The position numbers were made by a program, and so were the translations under genes. From contig JAFSWJ010000305.1 in the NCBI GenBank assembly GCA_017444545.1, positions 1 through 14,877 on the forward strand: 14,877 nucleotides of DNA. The letters are read 5' to 3'. The notes under the pieces were generated by a model. That model was not told the origin of the DNA, searched no databases, and was given only the letters and a program-made list of their open reading frames with translations. Every line of letters begins with the position of its first letter. Position 1 is the first letter of the stretch. Positions 8,781-14,877 of this stretch are shown here, piece by piece. The stretch is from Lachnospiraceae bacterium. GTDB lineage: Bacteria; Bacillota; Clostridia; Lachnospirales; Lachnospiraceae.

Positions 8781-10295
8781 ATGCGGCTGAAGGAGTTGCT
8801 GGGATTTGATGATATCGTGATCCAGTGTCACGATAATCCGGATGCGGATGCTCTCGCATCCGGCTACGCTCTGCTTTGGTATCTGGAGCGGATGGGAAAG
8901 AAACCGCGGTTCATCTACCGGGGAAGAAACAGGATGAGCAAGAGCAATCTCCTCATAATGAAAGAGGAACTGAAGATCCCGGTGGATTACGAACCGGAGT
9001 TTGAGCATGTTCCTGAGCTTCTGGTTACGGTCGACTGCCAGTACGGACAAAAAAATGTCACATGTACAAAGGCGGAGAATGTTGCGGTGATCGATCATCA
9101 TCAGGTGACGGAAAGTCTTCCGCCCCTTGCCGAGGTCAGGAGCAATATGGGATGCTGCGCCACGATAATCTGGGATATGATGCGTGATGAGGGGATGAGC
9201 GTTGATGATGATATCCTTCTGTCCACTGCTCTTTATTATGGCCTGTATACTGACACAAACAGACTGTCGGAGGTTTCGCATCCGCTTGACAGGGATATGC
9301 AGGATGAACTATCGATAAACAAAAGCATAATTACAAAAATGGTAAATTCCTGCATATCGCTGGATGAGTTGAAGATAACGGGCAGGGCGATAAGCAGTTA
9401 CGAGTATCATGAAGACAATAAATACCTGCTGATCAGAGCGGAATGGTGCGATCCGAACATACTCGGAGTGATAAGTGATTTTGCACTTGAGACCGTAGGG
9501 GTTGATGTGTGCGTTGCTTATTATACAAGTCCGGGTGAGATCAAGTTTTCAGTCAGAAGCTGCATCAAAGAGGTTCATGCAAATGAACTTGCCGCGTTTC
9601 TGGCAGAGGGTATCGGAGGCGGCGGAGGTCATATCATAAAGGCCGGCGGAACCATCAGACCTGAGAAGCTCCCCGGGATCAATGGTGAAGATGCGGACAT
9701 CGAAGAGATCGCCGGAAATGAGTTCAGGAGCCGTCTTGAAAGATATTTTTCCATGTACAGAGTCATCTACGCGAAGGATACCATACTTGAAACATCCGGC
9801 ATGAAACTGTATGAGAAGAAGGAACAGAAGCTTGGTGCTGTCAGTATGACAGAGGTGTTCAGCGAGGGAACTACTGTTGAGATCAGAACGCTTGAGGGAG
9901 ATATAAATGTCAGGATCGAGAAGGACATGTATCTCATGATCGGGATAGAAGGAGAGGTTTATCCCATCAAAAAAGAGAAGCTTGAAAGAAGCTACAGGGC
10001 TTCGGATGAACCCTATGAGGAAGTGTTTGAATATGAACCGTCCATAAAGGATGTTTTCACGGGTGAAAAGAAAAGTGTTCTGAGATCTGCAAAAACGGTG
10101 TACAGTCAGGGTAATGTGAAGATCTTTGCAGGACCGCTTGAGGGATATGTCAAGCTTTTTACAGCCTGGGATGAAGAAAAGTATTATTCGGGAACGCCGG
10201 GAGACTATATAGCAGTGAGAGAGGATGATCCTCACGATATATACATAATAAGCAAGAGGCTTTTTCCGAAGCTTTACAGAGAGGTTGAAAGATGA
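8781..10295 (+). CDS. DHH/DHHA1 family phosphoesterase with extended C-terminus
   Basis: A 504-residue cytoplasmic protein. DHH motifs are HDNPDADALAS (17-27), the aspartate of VDC (D85), DHH at 105-107 and D158 in LYTDTN. The DHHA1 substrate-binding motif GGGGGHIIKAGG follows at 279-290. The core (1-330) resembles NrnA / GdpP-type enzymes that cleave short RNAs, pAp or cyclic dinucleotides; the actual substrate is unknown. Beyond the usual NrnA length are about 170 extra residues holding two similar segments (about 365-406 and 456-502). Each has an acidic turn, a short strand pair, then Y-P/I-I-K/S-K and a final aromatic helix (LERSY, LFPKLY); the second contains PGDY. These may be two PGDYG-like modules. 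The AAGGAAA site lies about five bases before the ATG. The stop overlaps the TIR gene start (ATGA), indicating coupled translation. Confidence 0.88.
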   Translation: MRLKELLGFDDIVIQCHDNPDADALASGYALLWYLERMGKKPRFIYRGRNRMSKSNLLIMKEELKIPVDYEPEFEHVPELLVTVDCQYGQKNVTCTKAENVAVIDHHQVTESLPPLAEVRSNMGCCATIIWDMMRDEGMSVDDDILLSTALYYGLYTDTNRLSEVSHPLDRDMQDELSINKSIITKMVNSCISLDELKITGRAISSYEYHEDNKYLLIRAEWCDPNILGVISDFALETVGVDVCVAYYTSPGEIKFSVRSCIKEVHANELAAFLAEGIGGGGGHIIKAGGTIRPEKLPGINGEDADIEEIAGNEFRSRLERYFSMYRVIYAKDTILETSGMKLYEKKEQKLGAVSMTEVFSEGTTVEIRTLEGDINVRIEKDMYLMIGIEGEVYPIKKEKLERSYRASDEPYEEVFEYEPSIKDVFTGEKKSVLRSAKTVYSQGNVKIFAGPLEGYVKLFTAWDEEKYYSGTPGDYIAVREDDPHDIYIISKRLFPKLYREVER

Positions 10296-13200
10296 GCGAA
10301 CACTATAATGCATTTATTTCATATAAGCATGCACCTGAGGACAACAGGGTTGCTGAGGCGATCCACAAGGGTCTGGAGCATTTTCATATCCCGTCAAAGA
10401 TCAGAAAAAAAACCGGTGTCAAAAGGATAAACAGGATCTTTCGTGACAAGGATGAGCTTCCCATTACAAGCGATCTGAGTGATTCAATTTCAACTGCTCT
10501 GGCCGATGCGGACTATCTCATAGTTATATGCTCCACAAACACAAAGGAATCTGCATGGGTTCCGAGGGAGATAGAGTACTTTCTGAAGAACCACACAAAA
10601 AAGCAGATCTTTACAGTACTGGTAAACGGTGAGCCTGTTGATGTCATCCCGGATATCCTGAAGTATGAGGAAAAGGTGATAACGGATGAAAACGGTAATG
10701 ATCAGACGGTCAGGATCCCTTCAGAGCCGCTGTCCTGTGATTACAGAATGTCTCCGGGAAAGGCAAAAAAGACGGAACTTCCGAGACTGGCCTGTGGCAT
10801 CATAGGCTGCGCCTATGATGAACTGATGAACCGCAGGAGACAGTACAGGATCAAGCAGCTGACGGCGGCATTTCTGGCAGTGCTCGCCATCATGGCGGCC
10901 TTTTCCGGATATATGTATTACAGCAGGGACAGGATCAGAAAGACCTATCTTGAATCCCTGAAAAACCAGTCGAGGTATCTTGCGAATGAATCGAGAAACC
11001 TTTTTGAAAAGGAACAGAGGATCACGGCACTGCAGCTTGCGCTAGAAGCTCTTCCAAAGGATGAAGAGGATGAAAGACCGGTAACGCCGGAGGCGGTCCG
11101 CGCACTGACCGATGCGACACTTGCTTATGAGACAAGTGAAGGAAGCAATATACATGCTGCATGGAATTACAGGATGCCGAATGTTATAGCCGGTTTTGAG
11201 GTGAGCCCTGACGGAAAGACCGTTGCAGTCAGAGATGACGGAAACGTTGTGGCAGTCTGGGATACCGAAAGCCATCAGAGGAATCTGTATCTTGACGGGG
11301 AGTATGAGAGGATCTCCGGGATGCGTTATCTTGACGATGAAAGGCTCCTGATCTGGAACGGTCAGGATATGGACTGTTATGATACGGCAAATGGAAAAAA
11401 ACTCTGGACCTGTACCATTGATGGCGATGGATACAGTTCGTTTGATGATGAAGACACCCTGATGGTGTCAGGGGATTCGTTCTATATCTGTACTCTCGAT
11501 AAAGAGTACAAAGAGATCGACAGCAGGACAGGTAAGGTTAAGAAAACGTACACCATGCCGGATGACCCCCGGACAGAAGAAGCGAGTATAGTGGAAAGTG
11601 TCCTTTCACCGGACGGAAAAAAGATAGCTTTCCGCGTTCTGAAGGGGTGGAATGAGTATGCATACGGGGTATTTGATCCCGGTTCCGGAAAGGCGCAGGC
11701 CTCTGATTATTTAGAGGAGATGGTGAAGTCGATAGAATGGGTTGACAATGATACCTTCATGGTGGCAAGCACCGATGTGGATATGAAAAGCAGTATGTCA
11801 TTCGGAGACAGGGAGATCCTTGCAAATGATCATTCCACGGTGATGTGTATAGATGCGGCCGGTCTGAAGGAAAGATGGAAGGCGGATTTTGTATGTAACG
11901 GTGTGATGATAGAGAACGGCTTTGTGAAGCTTAATGATTCGGTTGCATTTTATTCGGGAAATGTTGTTGACGTATACGACATAAAAACCGGAGAACTCCG
12001 ATACAGTAATAATGTTAATGATTCGATCATCGATGTGAGCGACAGGGACGGAGACGGAAGGCCGCTCTATCTGACGAAAGATGGAGGATATGCCACGCCG
12101 ATAACCGGAGAGGGTCCGGACAGGGTTTATTATACCAGGTTTTTTGCGGATGATCTTCGCCAGGTTGTTGTCAACAAGGGGGTTTATGCAAGGCAGAACC
12201 TGAGCCATGAGATAATTTATTATGGAACAAACGTGTATGATGAGGAGTGGACGCCGCTTGGAGACGATCCGTCTTTTCCGGATCTGCCGGGCGCTGTAGT
12301 GATGGATGAGAACTACGTGGCGGTCCTGTCAGAGGATGACAGCAAGACACCTGTGATCGATGTATACGGACTGGATGATAAGGAGGAGCACAGGAAAAAA
12401 AGCCTTGAGGGTGAAGGGGTATACCGGTATGTGCTGATGGGGATCTGTGACGGAAAGGTTTATCTGGGACATGAAGGTGATGTGGGTGATGAGGATCTCG
12501 AACTGGTATCGTATGATATAAAGGAAGACAAGCTTTTGAAGGAAAAGCTTTTCAGAATGAATAACATGCTTCGTGATGCCTGTGTCCTGAAGAACGGAAA
12601 GATCATCTACACGTCCCGCACGGATGACTTTGAAACGATCCTCGGGTCATTTGATGTCAGCACCGGAGAAAAGAAAGAGATGAAACTTACGGAAAATGCC
12701 GGATATATAAAGGGTGCTCCGGTTTACTATGATGAGCTTGGAATTGTATGCCTTCAGGGAGATTCGGACATTGTGGTTGATGAAAAAACCGGAGGATCGG
12801 TGCAGATCAAAACACCCGAGGAATGGGCGGGAGGAAGCTGCTTTTCAGACAACAGTGACGGAGGCCTTTTTGCGGTTTCGGATGGAAGCAGGATCCTGCT
12901 GGCTGATAAAGGAGGAGATGTAAAGGTCACGATACCAAGTCCCGGACTGACACCGATCGGAATGACATTTCTTTCCGGGGATCTCATGGTCCTCTTTAAT
13001 GACGGAAGCCTGAACCGGTATTCAAAGGATACGGGAGAGTTTCTGAAGAACATTGATGTGATGGTCTATTACTCCTATAACGGAAATGTCATCTTTGATC
13101 ATGATGAGGATCTTTTGTATATCCAGATGGATGATATGTGTGATGTGGTGGACATGAAAAACGGTATCGAGATCGCAAATATAGAAAGATGCAGGGGACA

Positions 13201-13369
13201 TCAAAGAACCCGGGACATCTTTGTTACGATATCAAAGGAGCCGGGAGGAGAAAATAAGATCGGCTACTATAAAAGATATACTGTTGAGGAGCTGATCAAA
13301 AAAGCCCGCGATATACTGAAGGACACGGAGATATCGGAGGAAATGAAGTCAAGATACGGAATACAGTAG
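10292..13369 (+). CDS. TIR domain - transmembrane - beta-propeller protein
   Basis: A 1025-residue protein. The TIR domain (about 4-110) shows YNAFISYKH (5-13), RIFRDKDELPIT (48-59) and SAWVPREIEYF (87-97); E93 aligns with the catalytic Glu of NAD-cleaving TIR domains such as SARM1 (WVHKEI). A connector ending in IGCAYDELMNRRRQYRIK (171-188) leads to one hydrophobic helix (about 189-210). The following segment NQSRYLANESRNL...ALQLALEALP (225-255) is the helical linker often placed before WD40 repeats. The rest (about 290-985) is strand-rich with WD/PQQ-like blades, for example EVSPDGKTVAV and NGKKLWTCTIDG. More basic residues before than after the helix suggest TIR inside and propeller outside. 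AGAGAGG at 10278-10284 precedes the start, which overlaps the DHH stop. Such TIR-membrane-repeat proteins occur in Firmicutes but their role is unknown. Confidence 0.9.
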   Translation: MSEHYNAFISYKHAPEDNRVAEAIHKGLEHFHIPSKIRKKTGVKRINRIFRDKDELPITSDLSDSISTALADADYLIVICSTNTKESAWVPREIEYFLKNHTKKQIFTVLVNGEPVDVIPDILKYEEKVITDENGNDQTVRIPSEPLSCDYRMSPGKAKKTELPRLACGIIGCAYDELMNRRRQYRIKQLTAAFLAVLAIMAAFSGYMYYSRDRIRKTYLESLKNQSRYLANESRNLFEKEQRITALQLALEALPKDEEDERPVTPEAVRALTDATLAYETSEGSNIHAAWNYRMPNVIAGFEVSPDGKTVAVRDDGNVVAVWDTESHQRNLYLDGEYERISGMRYLDDERLLIWNGQDMDCYDTANGKKLWTCTIDGDGYSSFDDEDTLMVSGDSFYICTLDKEYKEIDSRTGKVKKTYTMPDDPRTEEASIVESVLSPDGKKIAFRVLKGWNEYAYGVFDPGSGKAQASDYLEEMVKSIEWVDNDTFMVASTDVDMKSSMSFGDREILANDHSTVMCIDAAGLKERWKADFVCNGVMIENGFVKLNDSVAFYSGNVVDVYDIKTGELRYSNNVNDSIIDVSDRDGDGRPLYLTKDGGYATPITGEGPDRVYYTRFFADDLRQVVVNKGVYARQNLSHEIIYYGTNVYDEEWTPLGDDPSFPDLPGAVVMDENYVAVLSEDDSKTPVIDVYGLDDKEEHRKKSLEGEGVYRYVLMGICDGKVYLGHEGDVGDEDLELVSYDIKEDKLLKEKLFRMNNMLRDACVLKNGKIIYTSRTDDFETILGSFDVSTGEKKEMKLTENAGYIKGAPVYYDELGIVCLQGDSDIVVDEKTGGSVQIKTPEEWAGGSCFSDNSDGGLFAVSDGSRILLADKGGDVKVTIPSPGLTPIGMTFLSGDLMVLFNDGSLNRYSKDTGEFLKNIDVMVYYSYNGNVIFDHDEDLLYIQMDDMCDVVDMKNGIEIANIERCRGHQRTRDIFVTISKEPGGENKIGYYKRYTVEELIKKARDILKDTEISEEMKSRYGIQ

Positions 13370-13382
13370 ACAGCGCCCGTGG

Positions 13383-13411
13383 CACCTCCGGAAGTTTTTC
13401 TGCCGGAGGTG
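13383..13411 (+). terminator. GC-rich stem-loop after the TIR gene, possible terminator
   Basis: CACCTCCGG (13383-13391) pairs perfectly with CCGGAGGTG (13403-13411). Two further pairs after one mismatch leave a TTTTT loop. It begins 13 bases after the TIR gene stop, where the long operon should end. No T-run follows directly; the nearest (TTTTT, 13428-13432) is 16 bases away, so it is not a textbook intrinsic terminator. It may protect the mRNA 3' end or act with a factor. Confidence 0.5.
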
Positions 13412-13436
13412 AGGGTGACCTGCGTGATTTTTAGTA

Positions 13437-13466
13437 TTGACAAGGTGGTGTCTGTTTTGTTAGAAT
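13437..13466 (+). promoter_or_regulatory. Near-consensus sigma-A promoter pointing right
   Basis: TTGACA (13437-13442) is a perfect -35 hexamer. After 18 bases comes TAGAAT (13461-13466), five of six matches to TATAAT. A start near 13473 is expected. No open reading frame follows on the + strand; the terminator hairpin at 13493-13535 comes about 20 bases downstream. The promoter may drive a very short RNA, or may be left over from a gene displaced by the insertion element. A chance match in this AT-rich spacer is possible. Confidence 0.45.
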
Positions 13467-13492
13467 CCCGTTTTTGACAGTGTTTTTGCAAA

Positions 13493-13535
13493 AAAAGTCT
13501 CGTGGGCCGGATAAACAGTGGATCACGAGACTTTT
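13493..13535. terminator. Strong bidirectional intrinsic terminator
   Basis: AAAAGTCTCGTG (13493-13504) pairs over 12 bases with CACGAGACTTTT (13524-13535); the loop is 19 bases. Read rightward, the stem ends in CTTTT followed by ATAAATTTT. Read leftward, it ends in seven T residues (complement of A7 at 13490-13496). It can therefore stop leftward transcripts from the transposase gene and rightward transcripts from the operon or the promoter at 13437, which fits its place between convergent genes. Confidence 0.85.
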
Positions 13536-13740
13536 ATAAATTTTATGGATGCACGTTACACCATCTCATGGGTTATGCATTCTGCTCTCGAAAAAAGGAA
13601 ACCCGGCCTCCGCTACGCTCCAGCCGGCTCTTTATCTGAATGTAGATATCTTCAGATATCCTGTAATCAAGCAGACTAAGGATCAACAGGCGCAATACGC
13701 CATTTATTCATGGGCAGGGACATGAGCCCCTGGCTTCCTT
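13536..13740. other. Non-coding spacer between terminator and transposase gene
   Basis: No supported gene. It holds a GC-rich patch with CCGGC (13603-13607) and GCCGG (13623-13627) flanking CTCCGCTACGCTCC; read leftward this small stem is followed by TTTCCTTTTTT and could be a weak terminator of the transposase. A short hairpin with two GATATC arms and loop TTCA lies at 13645-13660, and CAGGG/CCCTG arms lie at 13715-13732. The left end of the insertion sequence probably lies within this stretch, but without its right end the terminal repeat and target duplication cannot be identified. Confidence 0.5.
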
Positions 13741-14877
13741 TTAGTGCTTTGTTTGTGAAATGATATTTCTCATCTTAGCTACCGGCACGATCTGCTTGGA
13801 AGTACAGAACCCAAATGCTTCATGTAAAGCATCTGTTAATTCCGTCCTCGTATACACAGGCTGGTACCCCTTTCCTTCGTATTTCATGAAATCCATTTCC
13901 TGCAGAGTGGGAAGTATCTGATCGACGGTATAGTTGTCACCTAGTTTTTTCTCGAGATATCGGTATACTATAAGAGCTATGAAACAGGTTATGAAGTGTG
14001 CGAGGATCCTGTCCTGACGGCTCAGATATACAGGACGGGCTTCGAAGTCTGTCTTCATTATCCGAAAACATTCCTCGATTTCCCACCTTCGTTTGTTTGC
14101 TTTTACTATGCTGCTTACACTGTCATCAAGGTTTGTACAAACAGCATAGAAGCCATCATATTTTTCTTCGTCAGAGGTTATAGATTCATCGATGTAGTTG
14201 ACCGACTTCTCCGCAACCTCTCCATCCCTTGTGGCATGGTCTGATTTTATAAAACGTTTGGGGGCATTCTGTTTTTTCTTGTTGATTGTTTTTTCTCCCG
14301 ATTCAACGAGTCTCATTGCCCTCTCAATCTGTCCTTCCCGTATGCGTCGCTGAAAATTTTTATATTTGATGGAATAAGAGACTATGAGCTTTTGTTCGAT
14401 GATCTGTTTTTTGTCGCCTCTGTCGGTATGGACTATTCCTTCTTCCTTGATCCACCTGGTCTTAAAAAATATCTTGTCTTTATCTCGTTCTTCATCCAGT
14501 TCAGAAATCTTATATTTCTTTTTTGAACTGTCACCGTCGAGTGCCCATCCGTCATCAGCCATACACCATTCCTGCAGGAATCCTTTGAGAGTCTTGATGG
14601 GTTGCGTTGTTATATATCCTCGCATATCATCTTCTCCGTCATAAGAGTTGAACACCCTGTTTGTTGCTGAGGAGAGCCCTGCATCAGTGCAGACGATAAA
14701 CTTTGACCTGTCAAAGTTTTCGAGCATCTTTTTCTCTAACGGGATCATTGTCAACTGCTCATTTCTGTTGCCGGGATATATAGAAAAAGAAATCGGTATT
14801 CCGTCCATGTCCATGAACAACCCCATCCCTACTATAGGAAGAGAGCGGTTTTCTTTTCTATGGCCAAACTGCTTGTC
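13741..14877 (-). CDS. IS1634-like DDE transposase, C-terminal part, 5' end outside window
   Basis: The reading frame stays open from the TAA at 13741-13743 to the right edge, giving 378 visible residues; the N-terminal part, with the first catalytic Asp, is missing from the window. Visible features are GMGLFMDMDGIPISFSIYPG, then VCTDAGLSS, whose Asp (codon 14683-14685) is the likely second catalytic acid. Further on comes RWEIEECFRIMK, matching the R-(3)-E-(6)-K signature of IS4-type enzymes, with the catalytic Glu at 14074-14076. ARPVYLSRQDRILAHFITCFIAL follows, as in the IS1634 group. These enzymes cut and paste the element. No frameshift or early stop is seen in the visible part, so the copy may be intact. 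It converges on the operon. Confidence 0.88.
   Translation of the reverse strand, partial: DKQFGHRKENRSLPIVGMGLFMDMDGIPISFSIYPGNRNEQLTMIPLEKKMLENFDRSKFIVCTDAGLSSATNRVFNSYDGEDDMRGYITTQPIKTLKGFLQEWCMADDGWALDGDSSKKKYKISELDEERDKDKIFFKTRWIKEEGIVHTDRGDKKQIIEQKLIVSYSIKYKNFQRRIREGQIERAMRLVESGEKTINKKKQNAPKRFIKSDHATRDGEVAEKSVNYIDESITSDEEKYDGFYAVCTNLDDSVSSIVKANKRRWEIEECFRIMKTDFEARPVYLSRQDRILAHFITCFIALIVYRYLEKKLGDNYTVDQILPTLQEMDFMKYEGKGYQPVYTRTELTDALHEAFGFCTSKQIVPVAKMRNIISQTKH

Larger units (their letters stand above)
13536..14877 (-). mobile_element. IS1634-like insertion sequence, partial, left boundary not fixed
   Basis: The transposase at the right edge defines an insertion sequence that extends beyond the window. 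Its left end must lie left of the transposase stop (13741) and probably right of the terminator stem ending at 13535, since that hairpin also serves the operon side; this boundary is inference. Terminal inverted repeats cannot be recognised from one end alone. Confidence 0.6.

Noticed and set aside
8547..9281. Antisense open frame (about 244 codons) spanning the second GT-C-like and DHH genes
   Set aside because: It shadows two real genes, crosses their junction and encodes a His/Ile-rich sequence with no family features.
9549..10313. Long antisense open frame (about 254 codons) opposite the DHH gene
   Set aside because: It lies fully opposite a well-supported gene, has no recognisable domain, and reflects codon bias of the + strand gene.
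13474..13479. Second TTGACA hexamer as another promoter
   Set aside because: No -10-like hexamer lies at 16-19 bases; that position falls in the terminator stem.
13645..13660. GATATC-TTCA-GATATC hairpin as a terminator or operator
   Set aside because: Only six AT-rich pairs, no T-run, and GATATC is itself a palindrome, so a chance origin is likely.

Overview
The window looks like a chromosomal segment from a Gram-positive Clostridia member, probably Lachnospiraceae-like. The evidence is the gene families (MEP-pathway IspD, a VTC / DUF4956 / CotH trio, a clostridial-type TIR-membrane-propeller protein, an IS1634-like transposase), purine-rich Shine-Dalgarno sites and moderate GC content. The taxonomic call is inference; no rRNA or other marker gene is present.

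Positions 1-13369 hold eleven genes, all on the + strand, with gaps of 18 bases or fewer and several ATGA/GTGA stop-start overlaps. No internal promoter or terminator was recognised, so this looks like one long polycistron that begins before the window. Its order is: the 3' end of an RNase Z gene, a small membrane-anchored protein of unknown function, tsaD (tRNA t6A synthesis), ispD (isoprenoid precursor synthesis), then a surface/membrane block. That block contains a VTC-type polyphosphate-polymerase-fold enzyme, a DUF4956 membrane protein, a CotH-family kinase-like protein and two different polytopic GT-C-like membrane proteins. The run ends with a translationally coupled pair: a DHH/DHHA1 phosphoesterase with an unusual C-terminal extension, and a 1025-residue TIR - transmembrane - beta-propeller protein.

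The most interesting parts are (i) the DHH + TIR pair, in which a predicted cytoplasmic NADase-type TIR domain is tied through one membrane helix to a large, probably extracytoplasmic propeller, next to a nucleotide-cleaving phosphoesterase; and (ii) the VTC-DUF4956-CotH-GT-GT block, which looks like an enzyme set for an uncharacterised phosphate- or glycan-based surface modification.

Positions 13370-13740 are non-coding. They hold a GC-rich stem-loop just after the TIR gene, a near-consensus sigma-A promoter pointing right (13437-13466), and a strong bidirectional terminator hairpin (13493-13535). The promoter and terminator together would give a transcript of only about 65-70 bases. From 13741 to the right edge, on the - strand, lies the C-terminal part of an IS1634-like DDE transposase whose 5' part is outside the window. 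No tRNA, rRNA or CRISPR array was seen.
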